Notes: a model not told the origin generated them from the sequence alone. 38,616 bases of DNA from UBA4660 sp002405435 (GCA_036747335.1 DAIOCL010000018.1:1-38616); one strand, 5' to 3'. Counted from the stretch's first letter, positions 1-8,222 are shown. Numbers and translations: made by a program.

Positions 1-135
1 GAAATTCCAGCATTTCCCTGTTACCTTACTTCAGCGCAGCAAAGTCACCTGCAAAGGACCGTACACCGCATTCCGCGCGGCACCAGCAACCTGATACCGG
101 CCTTTGCGGGGCAGGCATGATTAGGCTGGAGCGTA

Positions 136-723
136 TCAGATTTCGGTGCCAAGCTTTTCGCGAAGTATTTTCAACACGCGGGTCATCCGCTTTTCGATGG
201 CCTTTACCGAGAGTCCGAGCCGTTCGGCGATTTCCTGGTAGGTGAGGTCTTCCAGCCGGCTCATGAGAAATACTTCCCTTCCGCCCTCAGGCAGCCTGCT
301 GATAACCTGCTCCAGGAAATGATGATACTCTTGCGTTTCGGCCAGTTTTTCAGGGGTATCAAAATCCCTGTCCGGAGTCGGACTTGACCTCAGCCTGAAT
401 TTGAGCTGGTTTCGTTTTATCTGGTTTACCATCAGGTTGTGCCCGATGGTGTATAGGTAGGCCTTGACGGTGCGTGATTCAATGCTCGCCCTGTTTTCCC
501 AAAGTTTTACGAAGGCATCCTGGGCCAGGTCTTCTGCCATGGCGGCATCTCCACACCGGTAATAAAGGTAGTTGCGAAGCGGCCTGAACCATTCCCTGAA
601 CACCGCATGGTATTCCTGTGCTGAGAGTTCTTCGTATACGCTTCTGTTACTCAATGAAAAAGGCTTATCGGATATGGCCCGCAATATGGCAATTCTCTCG
701 TGATTCTGATCACCTTTATACAA
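136..723 (-). CDS. ECF-type RNA polymerase sigma factor (sigma-70 family)
   Basis: Alternative sigma factor directing RNA polymerase to a small regulon. The 195-residue product has a region 2 at about residues 42-105 (AEDLAQDAFVKLWENR, followed by KAYLYTIGHNLMVNQIKR) and a region 4 helix-turn-helix at about 138-190 (LTYQEIAERLGLSVKAIEKR), the two-domain ECF arrangement. The longest reading starts at a TTG, with an in-frame stop 15 bases upstream and no ATG before residue 62. The true start is therefore uncertain; a second TTG near position 654 would give a form shorter by 23 residues, closer to usual ECF length. In Bacteroidota such factors are often followed by a FecR-like anti-sigma gene, but the 135 bases left before the window edge show no convincing one. 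It is transcribed divergently from the threonine dehydrogenase. The family is clear; the regulon is unknown. Confidence 0.9.
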   Translation of the reverse strand: MYKGDQNHERIAILRAISDKPFSLSNRSVYEELSAQEYHAVFREWFRPLRNYLYYRCGDAAMAEDLAQDAFVKLWENRASIESRTVKAYLYTIGHNLMVNQIKRNQLKFRLRSSPTPDRDFDTPEKLAETQEYHHFLEQVISRLPEGGREVFLMSRLEDLTYQEIAERLGLSVKAIEKRMTRVLKILREKLGTEI

Positions 724-822
724 GACCCGTTGAGGCCTTCACGTGTTGCGCGGGTGCAGACGGCTGAAGCGGTGTGTCGGGCCTGCACCAGATCTATCTA
801 AGGCCGATAGGTTTAATTTTAC

Positions 823-830
823 CACGTTTG
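823..830 (+). promoter_or_regulatory. Candidate -7 box upstream of threonine dehydrogenase
   Basis: CACGTTTG matches five of the six fixed positions of the Bacteroidota -7 consensus TAnnTTTG and lies 15 bases before the first ATG of the dehydrogenase. No clear -33 TTG element was found at the usual spacing, so this rests on the -7 match and position alone. Confidence 0.3.
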
Positions 831-845
831 ATTCTCCTCTAGTCA

Positions 846-1808
846 ATGAGTATGCAGAAAAGAATTCTGGTAATTGGCGCCACCGGGCAGATTGGTATCG
901 AGCTGGTGCTGGCGCTGCGTGAAAAATACGGCAACGAAAACGTGATCGCTGCAGACATACGTCCCGATAGCACCGGGCTGCTCGGCGAGGGGCCATTTGT
1001 GACACTCAGCGTGCTCGACAAGGAAGCCCTCGAAGAGACCATCCGCACGCAGGGTGTAACCGAAGTCTACCAGCTCGCGGCCTTGCTGTCGGCAACGAGT
1101 GAGAAAAACCCGGTACTCGCCTGGGACCTCAATATGAACGGGTTGCTAAATATCCTTGAGCTGGCCAAGCATGACGGCCCGCTGCGCAAGGTATTCTGGC
1201 CTTCAAGCATCGCCGCATTCGGGCCCACAACACCCCGCCACCAGACCCCCCAGACCACAGTCATGGAGCCGTCGTCGGTTTACGGCATTTCCAAACTGGC
1301 CGGCGAAAGGTGGTGCGAATACTACCACCTCAAACACGGCACAGATGTGCGAAGCATTCGCTATCCCGGCCTGATCGGATTCCGCAGCGAACCCGGAGGA
1401 GGCACCACGGATTATGCCGTTGACATTTTCTACCATGCCCTGAAGTCGGGCAGCTACACCTGTTTCCTGTCGGCTGAAACGGAATTGCCCATGATGATGA
1501 TGGAAGACGCCATCCGCGCAACGATATCCATAATGGATGCGCCGGCAGAACACATCCGTATCCGGTCGTCCTATAACCTGGCCGGAGTGTCGTTCACCCC
1601 CGCCAGCCTTGCCCGGGCTATACAGTGCCATATCAGCCATTTTGCCATTTCCTACCAACCCGACTTCCGGCAGGCACTGGCCGATTCATGGCCGTGCAGC
1701 ATTGATGACAGCGCAGCGCGCACCGACTGGGGCTGGTCACCAGCCTATGGCCTTGAAAGGCTGGTTGAGGCAATGCTCGAGGGCGTGCGGGCGAAAATAT
1801 CAGGATAA
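846..1808 (+). CDS. tdh: L-threonine 3-dehydrogenase, SDR (epimerase-like) type
   Basis: Predicted to oxidise L-threonine to 2-amino-3-oxobutyrate with NAD+, the first step of threonine breakdown to glycine and acetyl-CoA. The 320-residue protein has an N-terminal Rossmann fold with GATGQIG (residues 11-17) and the SDR Tyr-x3-Lys pair at Y146/K150 in SSVYGISKLAGERW. The stretch YPGLIGFRSEPGGGTTDYAV (173-192), followed by ETELPMMMMEDA, is typical of the short-chain threonine dehydrogenases of Bacteroidota and distinguishes it from the UDP-galactose epimerases it resembles. It is not the zinc-dependent E. coli type. Start is ATG 846; ATG 852 is an equally possible second start. The partner glycine C-acetyltransferase (kbl) is not in the window. 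It stands alone between the divergent sigma gene and the MORN-repeat gene. Confidence 0.88.
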   Translation: MSMQKRILVIGATGQIGIELVLALREKYGNENVIAADIRPDSTGLLGEGPFVTLSVLDKEALEETIRTQGVTEVYQLAALLSATSEKNPVLAWDLNMNGLLNILELAKHDGPLRKVFWPSSIAAFGPTTPRHQTPQTTVMEPSSVYGISKLAGERWCEYYHLKHGTDVRSIRYPGLIGFRSEPGGGTTDYAVDIFYHALKSGSYTCFLSAETELPMMMMEDAIRATISIMDAPAEHIRIRSSYNLAGVSFTPASLARAIQCHISHFAISYQPDFRQALADSWPCSIDDSAARTDWGWSPAYGLERLVEAMLEGVRAKISG

Positions 1809-1868
1809 GACTCTGTTAATCAATTTGTTGAGGCTTTGGTTCCCCGGTGCATCGGCTGGGCGGTCAAT

Positions 1869-1876
1869 TATTTTTG
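1869..1876 (+). promoter_or_regulatory. Candidate -7 box for the MORN-repeat gene
   Basis: TATTTTTG is a full match to TAnnTTTG inside the 153-base gap after the dehydrogenase. It would give a leader of roughly 80 bases. The nearest upstream TTTG (1835-1838) is about 30 bases away, longer than usual, so the -33 element is unconvincing. Confidence 0.35.
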
Positions 1877-1961
1877 GACTGGTTGTGAAACCTGCCGATT
1901 TCCAGTGCCGTAAAAACTCCAGCACAAGCACACCTCTCAATGTAATATAAGTCTTACGACA

Positions 1962-2852
1962 ATGAAATACCTGACTTTAAAATCCATCATGCTCCCCCTG
2001 TTTTTGGTGCTGCACACGGCACTGCTGGCATACGGCGACAAAGACATTAACCGCACCGACCAGGCCGGTAAACGACAAGGGTACTGGGTAATCAAAGGCT
2101 ATATGGCCAATGATAAAGCTTATTCCCCCGACGCCATCGTGGAAGAGGGAGAATACAAAGACAACCGACGCGAGGGGTTGTGGAAGAGGTTTTGGCCCAA
2201 CGGCAAACCGAAAAGCGAAGTCAATTACGTCTTCGGTAAGCCCGAAGGTCATTACAAGATCTACTACGAAACAGGTCAGATGGAGGAGGAGGGCGATTGG
2301 GTTGACTCACGCAATGTCGGAGAGTTCAAGCGCTGGCATCCTTCGGGCAATATGCAGCAGTTGTTTATGTTTTCCCAGAACGGAAAACGCAACGGGGTGC
2401 AGAAGTACTTCTATGAAAACGGCAAGTTGGCCATGGAAGTCAATATCCACAACGGTGAAGAACAAGGTGTATGCAAACGCTTCAACGAAGACGGAAGCCT
2501 CAAGGAAGAAATGGTTTTCGATGGCGGAGAACTGAAGCCGGGCAGCAATAAGGAATACACCGACAAGCCGGGTGGTGAAATTGTGGAGGCTGATCCCTAC
2601 AACAAATCTATCGGCAAGGAGAGCACCGCTCCGGAAGGCAAGGTGAACGCTGCAGCGGTATTCAAGCCCAACGGCTACAACGTCATGTACAACAAAAACG
2701 GACAGATGTCGCAGGCGGGTGTGTATTCGAACGGACGCCTGTGGGACGGAAAGATGTATGTGTACAACTCCGATGGCATCCTGATTCGCATCGAAGTGTA
2801 CAAGGGCGGACGCTATCTTGGAAGTGGCGTGCTTGAAGAAGAAGAGAATTAA
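1962..2852 (+). CDS. Exported MORN-repeat (YwqK-like) protein
   Basis: A 296-residue exported protein of unknown biochemical function. Residues 1-25 form a signal peptide (basic start, hydrophobic IMLPLFLVLHTALLAYG). The rest is a series of about 22-residue repeats of the MORN_2 type, with the recurring pattern G-x-W/Y-K-x-Y/F-x-x-N/S-G-K/Q: for example GLWKRFWPNGKPKSE, GHYKIYYETGQMEEEG, GVQKYFYENGKLAMEV and GVCKRFNEDGSLKEE. A less regular stretch (about residues 195-235) separates these from a final repeat pair. Such proteins are common in Bacteroidota and are often named 'toxin-antitoxin system YwqK family antitoxin'; nothing beside it looks like a toxin, so that name should not be taken as a function. 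It may be periplasmic or surface-exposed. A strong terminator follows. Confidence 0.8.
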   Translation: MKYLTLKSIMLPLFLVLHTALLAYGDKDINRTDQAGKRQGYWVIKGYMANDKAYSPDAIVEEGEYKDNRREGLWKRFWPNGKPKSEVNYVFGKPEGHYKIYYETGQMEEEGDWVDSRNVGEFKRWHPSGNMQQLFMFSQNGKRNGVQKYFYENGKLAMEVNIHNGEEQGVCKRFNEDGSLKEEMVFDGGELKPGSNKEYTDKPGGEIVEADPYNKSIGKESTAPEGKVNAAAVFKPNGYNVMYNKNGQMSQAGVYSNGRLWDGKMYVYNSDGILIRIEVYKGGRYLGSGVLEEEEN

Positions 2853-2867
2853 ACGCAAATACTTACC

Positions 2868-2904
2868 AAAAAAAGGCCCCGTACCGCTACGGGGCTTTTT
2901 TTTT
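2868..2904 (+). terminator. Rho-independent terminator after the MORN-repeat gene
   Basis: A perfect 8-bp stem, GCCCCGTA (2876-2883) with TACGGGGC (2888-2895), closes a four-base loop and is followed by nine T (2896-2904). Seven A precede the stem at 2868-2874, so the structure could also work on the opposite strand. It separates the MORN-repeat gene from cysS. Confidence 0.9.
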
Positions 2905-2944
2905 GGCAGGCGCGGAAATCCGCCGCCTGAAAGGCAACGACAAA

Positions 2945-2952
2945 TAAATTAG
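2945..2952 (+). promoter_or_regulatory. Candidate -7 box directly before cysS
   Basis: TAAATTAG matches five of six fixed positions of TAnnTTTG and ends only five bases before the cysS ATG. With initiation about four bases after the box, the transcript would have almost no leader. The terminator just upstream implies that cysS needs a promoter in this 50-base gap. Confidence 0.3.
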
Positions 2953-2957
2953 CGGCC

Positions 2958-4424
2958 ATGATTCAACCCCTGGTCATCTATAACAGCCTGACGCGTCAGA
3001 AGGAGAAATTTGAGCCGCTGGTTTCCGGACATGTCGGCCTGTATGTCTGCGGACCTACGGTCTACAGTGATGTTCACCTGGGCAACGTGCGCACCTTTAC
3101 CACCTTCGATATGGTCTATCGCTACCTGACCTTTATTGGTTACAAGGTGCGGTATGTGCGCAACATCACCGATGTCGGACACCTTACCGGCGACAGCGAT
3201 GAGGGTGAAGACAAGATTGCCAAGAAGGCAAGGCTTGAAAAACTGGAACCCATGGAAGTGGTGCAGCGTTATACCAACGGTTTTCATGATGTGATGCGCC
3301 TTTTTAATGTGCTCAATCCTTCCATAGAGCCCACGGCAACAGCGCATATCGTGGAGCAGATTGAGATGATCAGTGAGATTATGGCCAATGGCTATGCCTA
3401 CGAGGTCAACGGATCGGTGTATTTCGACGTGCGCAGGTTCAGTCAGCAATATCCCTACGGAAAGTTATCGGGAAGGGTCATAGACGAACTTTATTCCAAC
3501 ACGCGGGAACTGGATGGCCAGGATGAGAAACGAGATGCCCTGGATTTTGCCATCTGGAAAAAAGCAGGCCCCGAACACCTGATGCAGTGGAATAGTCCCT
3601 GGGGTAAGGGCTTTCCCGGCTGGCACCTGGAGTGCTCGGTGATGAGTACCAAGTACCTCGGTCAGGTGTTTGACGTCCACGGCGGGGGAATGGACCTGAA
3701 GTTTCCCCACCACGAATGCGAAATTGCCCAAAATGTCGGCGCCCGCGGTATTGAGCCTGTCCGTTACTGGATGCACGGGAATATGCTCACGGTCAACGGA
3801 AGAAAAATGGCGAAAAGTGAAGGAAACGGCTTTACCCCGGAAGAACTGATTACCGGTAACCACAAACTGCTTGATCGCGGCTACAGCCCGATGACGGTGC
3901 GGTTTTTTTTTCTGCTGGGACACTACACCAGCACGATTGACTTCAGCAATGAGGCGTTGCAGGCGGCTGAAAGGGGATACAAGCGCATGGTGGCCGCCCG
4001 CGCGGTGCTCGACAAGGTGGTTGCTGCCGATGCCGGCGATGCCGACGTTGAGTCACTGCGCAACCAGTGCTTCGAGGCGATGAATGACGATTTCAACACG
4101 CCCATACTCATCAGTGTGCTGTTTGAGATGGTGCGAATCATTAACGCTGCGAAGGAGGGCCATGTCAGGCTTACGGGCTCAGACATTCAGTTGCTGCGCG
4201 AAACCTTTGACGGTTTCTTTCACGAGGTGATGGGACTTGCCCACGAAGCCCCCGAAAGCAGCGACCACCTTACCGCCTCACTGATGGAACTCATTCTCAG
4301 GCTGCGCTCTGAAGCAAAAGCTAAAAAGGACTTCTCTACGAGTGACCAGATTCGCGATGCGCTGTCAGCGGCGGGTGTTACGCTGAAAGACACACGCGAA
4401 GGCACTACGTGGTCTGCGGAATAG
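2958..4424 (+). CDS. cysS: Cysteinyl-tRNA synthetase
   Basis: Charges tRNA-Cys with cysteine in the cytoplasm; a class I aminoacyl-tRNA synthetase. The 488-residue length is normal. The HIGH-type signature is HLGN at residues 40-43 in CGPTVYSDVHLGNVRTF, and the KMSKS loop is KMAKS at 283-287. Zinc-ligand candidates are C31 (YVCGPTVY), the Cys in WHLECSVMS and the HHEC group in FPHHECEIAQN. The C-terminal part is the helical anticodon-binding (DALR-like) region. The ATG at 2958 aligns with the family N-terminus (IYNSLTRQKE). A run of nine T at 3903-3911 encodes part of RFFFLLGHY; the frame stays open across it. The gene lies between a terminator and the promoter-like region of the next gene. 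Confidence 0.97.
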   Translation: MIQPLVIYNSLTRQKEKFEPLVSGHVGLYVCGPTVYSDVHLGNVRTFTTFDMVYRYLTFIGYKVRYVRNITDVGHLTGDSDEGEDKIAKKARLEKLEPMEVVQRYTNGFHDVMRLFNVLNPSIEPTATAHIVEQIEMISEIMANGYAYEVNGSVYFDVRRFSQQYPYGKLSGRVIDELYSNTRELDGQDEKRDALDFAIWKKAGPEHLMQWNSPWGKGFPGWHLECSVMSTKYLGQVFDVHGGGMDLKFPHHECEIAQNVGARGIEPVRYWMHGNMLTVNGRKMAKSEGNGFTPEELITGNHKLLDRGYSPMTVRFFFLLGHYTSTIDFSNEALQAAERGYKRMVAARAVLDKVVAADAGDADVESLRNQCFEAMNDDFNTPILISVLFEMVRIINAAKEGHVRLTGSDIQLLRETFDGFFHEVMGLAHEAPESSDHLTASLMELILRLRSEAKAKKDFSTSDQIRDALSAAGVTLKDTREGTTWSAE

Positions 4425-4466
4425 CCCGCTTAACTTCCTTTGACGGTATTGGGGGCCCCGATTGCC

Positions 4467-4474
4467 CATATTTG
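4467..4474 (+). promoter_or_regulatory. Candidate -7 box directly before the glutaminyl-cyclase-like gene
   Basis: CATATTTG matches five of six fixed positions of TAnnTTTG, with a TTTG at 4439-4442 that could be a -33 element (24-base spacer, slightly long). The box ends four bases before the ATG at 4479, which predicts a leaderless or nearly leaderless mRNA. Confidence 0.35.
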
Positions 4475-4478
4475 CATC

Positions 4479-5480
4479 ATGCTAGCCAGGTTTACGCTGT
4501 TTTTACCGCTCGCAGCAATCTTGCTGCTGGCAGGATGTGTGGAGGATGCCCCCGCGCCCCCCAAGTCACAACCCCGCAAACAAACCATTACGCCGCCCGT
4601 CTTTGTCGCCGACAGCGCCTATGCATTTATCAGCACCCAGGTGGCCTTCGGGCCGAGGGTGCCCAATTCGCCAGGTCATGCAGCCTGCGCGGATTGGCTC
4701 GCCGGAAAACTGAAATCGTACGGAGCAGCCGTTACCGTGCAGACCGCCGAGGTTACGGCCTTTGACGGCACCGTGCTCGGACTGCGCAACATCATCGGTG
4801 CATTTAATCCCACAGCCAAAAAACGCATCTTGCTGTGTGCACATTGGGACACGCGCCCTTTTGCCGACAAGGATTCACTGGAAAGCAACTGGAGAAAGCC
4901 CATAGACGGAGCCAATGACGGCGGAAGCGGCGTAGCCGTCTTGCTGGAAATCGCCCGAATGATACAGCAGCAACCGGTGGGCTACGGCATCGACATTATC
5001 TTTTTTGACGCCGAAGATTATGGGAAGCCGGAATTCATCAAACAGGAGAGTGAGGCAGACGTGCTTACCTGGTGTCTTGGTTCGCAGTACTGGACGCGCA
5101 ACCCCCACGTGCCCGGCTACAGGGCCAAACATGGTATCCTGCTCGATATGGTAGGTGCCACCGATGCCACCTTTTATAAGGAAGGCTATTCGATGCAGTA
5201 TGCAGAAGATATTACTACGCGCCTGTGGGCCACAGCCCAAAAGCTCGGGCACGGCAAATACTTTATCGATGACCGATGCCCACCCCTGATCGACGACCAT
5301 TCGGTCATTAATGAAATTGCCGGTATTCCGACCGTTGATGTTATTCATTACAACAACGGGCCCCAGGTAATGGGATTCGGCTACTTCCACCATACCCACC
5401 GCGACAACATGAAGATCATCGACAAGGCCACGCTGAAGGCAGTCGGCGAATCCGTGGCATGGGTGGTTTACAACGATTGA
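4479..5480 (+). CDS. M28-family lipoprotein, probable glutaminyl-peptide cyclotransferase
   Basis: Predicted membrane-anchored periplasmic zinc enzyme that converts N-terminal Gln of exported proteins to pyroglutamate. The 333-residue protein begins with a lipoprotein signal ending in LLAGC (Cys20), which selects ATG 4479; an upstream in-frame ATG at 4440 would bury this signal. Zinc-ligand candidates are D147 (DGAND), E179 (FFDAEDYG) and H305 (HHTHRDN). Resemblance to glutaminyl cyclases rather than general M28 aminopeptidases comes from LGSQYW followed by ILLDMVGA, the IDDH at 271-274 before AGIPTVDVIHYN, and H-T-x-x-D-N near the end, matching the WHTMDDN of animal QC. Porphyromonas gingivalis has a related M28-type QC. 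An aminopeptidase role remains possible. Many exported proteins in this window have Gln after the signal cleavage site, which fits the call. Confidence 0.75.
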   Translation: MLARFTLFLPLAAILLLAGCVEDAPAPPKSQPRKQTITPPVFVADSAYAFISTQVAFGPRVPNSPGHAACADWLAGKLKSYGAAVTVQTAEVTAFDGTVLGLRNIIGAFNPTAKKRILLCAHWDTRPFADKDSLESNWRKPIDGANDGGSGVAVLLEIARMIQQQPVGYGIDIIFFDAEDYGKPEFIKQESEADVLTWCLGSQYWTRNPHVPGYRAKHGILLDMVGATDATFYKEGYSMQYAEDITTRLWATAQKLGHGKYFIDDRCPPLIDDHSVINEIAGIPTVDVIHYNNGPQVMGFGYFHHTHRDNMKIIDKATLKAVGESVAWVVYND

Positions 5481-5518
5481 GTCGTACTGCTGCCAGAGCA
5501 AAGGACCCGCAATGCTGT

Positions 5519-8215
5519 TTACTCAGCCGTGGTGAGTACCTTCCCGTTGTGGAGCTGAACGGTGCCGCTGAAAAACTCGGGCACAATACCTGACAAGCGT
5601 ATTGTGTTGACCTGAATGGTGTAGTAGTAAACGCCGTCTGAACATAGTTCGCCGCTGGTTGAACTGGCCCCGTTCCAGTTGATTTCCGGGTCGGTGGTCT
5701 CAAAGACCAGGATGCCCCAGCGGTTGTGAATTTTGATGTCTATGTTTTCTATAAACCGGTAGTCCAACGGAGTGAAACGGTCATTGAATCCGTCGCCATT
5801 CGGTGTGATGATGTTGGGCAGGAAGTAAAGCGGACAATTGTCGGCGCACAGGATATTGGAAAAGGCACTCTCATTCTGATAAAACTGACCGTCGGGCCAG
5901 AGGTTGAGCGAGTCAAGCGCCGTAACGGCAAAGCAACCTGCAATCGAGTTGAATTCGCCGTTTTCGTTAAACACGTAGCTGGTCTCGGTGACCAGATCAA
6001 AGGAGGCGAGAAGTTCAAGCGGCTCGCCTTCTACCGGTGCATAATAGAGGTTATAGCCGGTGATGTCGTCAGGGCAGAAGCCCCCTTCATTGATCCAGCT
6101 CAGCAGGTCGAACGCATCGTCGCAGTCGGGTGTTAGGGTGAGCACGGGCGGACACGGCGGGGTGCGGTCGTAAGGCGTTGTGCATACTTCCTGGCTGTGG
6201 TTAATCAACTGGTTGAGGTATGCTTCATCGGCGTTGTAGGTGCCGTGCACGACTGCCTTGTAGCAATATTCAGTGTTGTTGATCAAACCTGTGTCGGTAA
6301 AGCTGCCCGATAGTGTCGTGCCGATGGGCATGAATGCGCCGATTCCGCTGTCGAACCTGAAAATGTCGTAGGCCTGGTTGATCCAGGGTACTTGCTGGTT
6401 GAAGGTCAGCAAAACACTGTTGTCGTCAGGTGTAGCATTGAGAAATACCGACGAAGCCGGGGAAGAGGTGTTGGCACGCGTCAGCAGACCGGTGTTCTCA
6501 TCGGTGAAGTAGAACTCCACGTGGTAGTTGTGCGGTACCTCTCGGGTGTTGATGTTTTGGTGAATAAAGGTGGTATCGGCCAGTGTGAAGATATCCGGGC
6601 CGGTAGCGCTGGAAAAAATGAGTTCAGCCGGCGCGGCAAATCCTTCCGCGTGGTAAAGCCGGTACTGATAGGGCCCGGGAAAGGTTTCCGTATCCAGTTC
6701 GGTGGGTGGCGACCAGTGCACGGTATCTGCGCCGCTGGTGAGGTCTGTCAGGCCAATGCTCACCTTGGTCATAATGGGCACTTCCTTAATGATTTCGGCG
6801 CAGAATTCCTCCGAGGCAAAACTCAAGGCACCATCGGGCCAGCAGGTCACCACCATATAACAATAATTGCCGCCATAGGCAATGCTGTTGTCGGTGTAAG
6901 TAGTCGTGTTTACCCCGCTTACCTCATCGAGAAAGACATAACCCGTATAGGCGGGCACACCCACCTCACAAGGGCCGGGCTCAAAACCGTAGAGGTTTTG
7001 CCTGCGGTAAATCTTGTAGCGCACCTGTTGCGCTTCAAAAGGATTGAAGATACCGGCGCACGGAGATGGATCCCATGTCAGCACAATGGAGTTGCCAGTG
7101 GGATCTGCTGCTGGATTTTGCACTTCCGGGGCCAATACCGTAATCAGCACCGATTCGACGTCGGTGAGCGAAACCGCCACATTGTCGTCGGTGGCTTCAA
7201 AGGTCACCAGGTAGGGGTTTAGCCTTACCTCTTCGCATTCAGGATTCCAGTTGAAGACACCTGTGATGGTATTGAATGTGGCCTGATGCACTGTGCTTAC
7301 CAGCGGAAGTCCGTAGGCCATAAAGTCGATGGGGTTGCCATTAGGGTCACTGGCATTCACGTCGATAAATACGTTGTTACCCGCCTTCACGCAGAGGTCG
7401 GCAATGGGATTGATCACCGGTGGCTGGTTGTCGCACAACTGCACGGTAATCTGCATGTCGCGCACTACGGAGCCGACAAAAATCCCGTCGCGGAATTCTT
7501 CAATCAGTATGGCGATATTGAATTCGCCGATGACCGTGGGAACTTCCCACGTCACGTCGCCCGTAACCGGGTCTATCTCAAAAATATCGGCAGCGGGGGT
7601 ATAATCGTCCGGAAATGCATAGCCGTTGACAGTTTCGCAGCCCGCTCCCATGCAGGGAATCAGACTGTAGACCAGTTGGTCGCCATCGGGATCGCTCGCC
7701 GCCGGGTTGTGTATCCACGGCTGCAGGTAACAGGCCATTTCCTTCGGCGGGTTAAGCAACTGAACACTGTTGTTGTGGCCGGTCTGTGGATTGATGACCA
7801 GCACCGACATGATGCAGAAGACTTCGTCCACCGACGATCCGTCGTCTATATTCAACACGCCGCTGTTGCGGTTTGGATCTTCAACCACGATATTGAATAT
7901 GCCCGGTCCGCTGTAGGTGTGCGTGCCCGTGTACTTGTTGATCTGGGCATCCATGCCAGCCTGGGGATCTATCAGGTCGCGCTGAATGCTGTCTACCTGG
8001 TTGACAGTGCTCTCATCGCCAAACCGTATGTAGAGCCATTCGCGGTCTGCGATGGCGCTTGATTTGGTGCACGTAGTAATGGTAAACTCGTAAGTAAATC
8101 CCGATAAATGGCGGTAAGTGATTTCACCCGCCCTGTTGTGGGTGGCTCCTGCCTGGACACCTGCAAGCATCAGCAGGGCAATCAAAAGCATCCGGTGCGG
8201 GTTGGGTATAGGCAT
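5519..8215 (-). CDS. Large secreted multidomain protein with T9SS type B (gliding-motility-associated) C-terminal domain
   Basis: An 898-residue cell-surface or secreted protein. ATG 8215 is chosen because it gives a signal peptide (MLLIALLMLAGVQAGA); the frame stays open 39 codons further upstream without signal character. The mature N-terminus (HNRAGEITYRHLSGFTYEF) is typical of Bacteroidota gliding-motility-associated proteins. The middle holds cadherin/Ig-like parts (DPDGDQLVYSL; DASDPNG-type segments such as NASDPNGNPIDF) and several fibronectin-III-like beta-sandwiches. The last 95 residues form a type B sorting domain: LPNIITPNGDGFNDRFTP, then IHNRWGILVFE and DGVYYYTIQV. T9SS type B domains typically lead to export with PorV/SprF-like partners. 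No catalytic domain is evident; an adhesin or matrix role is inference. It converges with the cyclase-like gene over 38 bases. Confidence 0.9.
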   Translation of the reverse strand: MPIPNPHRMLLIALLMLAGVQAGATHNRAGEITYRHLSGFTYEFTITTCTKSSAIADREWLYIRFGDESTVNQVDSIQRDLIDPQAGMDAQINKYTGTHTYSGPGIFNIVVEDPNRNSGVLNIDDGSSVDEVFCIMSVLVINPQTGHNNSVQLLNPPKEMACYLQPWIHNPAASDPDGDQLVYSLIPCMGAGCETVNGYAFPDDYTPAADIFEIDPVTGDVTWEVPTVIGEFNIAILIEEFRDGIFVGSVVRDMQITVQLCDNQPPVINPIADLCVKAGNNVFIDVNASDPNGNPIDFMAYGLPLVSTVHQATFNTITGVFNWNPECEEVRLNPYLVTFEATDDNVAVSLTDVESVLITVLAPEVQNPAADPTGNSIVLTWDPSPCAGIFNPFEAQQVRYKIYRRQNLYGFEPGPCEVGVPAYTGYVFLDEVSGVNTTTYTDNSIAYGGNYCYMVVTCWPDGALSFASEEFCAEIIKEVPIMTKVSIGLTDLTSGADTVHWSPPTELDTETFPGPYQYRLYHAEGFAAPAELIFSSATGPDIFTLADTTFIHQNINTREVPHNYHVEFYFTDENTGLLTRANTSSPASSVFLNATPDDNSVLLTFNQQVPWINQAYDIFRFDSGIGAFMPIGTTLSGSFTDTGLINNTEYCYKAVVHGTYNADEAYLNQLINHSQEVCTTPYDRTPPCPPVLTLTPDCDDAFDLLSWINEGGFCPDDITGYNLYYAPVEGEPLELLASFDLVTETSYVFNENGEFNSIAGCFAVTALDSLNLWPDGQFYQNESAFSNILCADNCPLYFLPNIITPNGDGFNDRFTPLDYRFIENIDIKIHNRWGILVFETTDPEINWNGASSTSGELCSDGVYYYTIQVNTIRLSGIVPEFFSGTVQLHNGKVLTTAE

Positions 8216-8222
8216 TCCGTGA

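Noticed and set aside
1..13. ATG on the minus strand at 11-13 as the start of a gene running off the left edge
   Set aside because: Only four codons are visible (M-L-E-F); too little to support a gene, although an anti-sigma gene would be expected near here.
1962..2852. Naming the MORN-repeat gene as part of a toxin-antitoxin system
   Set aside because: The YwqK-type name is inherited in databases; the protein is exported and has no toxin gene as neighbour.
3903..3911. Run of nine T inside cysS as a possible frameshift or phase-variation site
   Set aside because: The frame is intact across it and encodes the conserved RFFFLLGHY segment; cysS is expected to be essential, so switching is implausible.
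6392..7222. 276-codon open frame on the plus strand opposite the T9SS type B gene
   Set aside because: Antisense to a well-supported long gene, with no recognisable motif.
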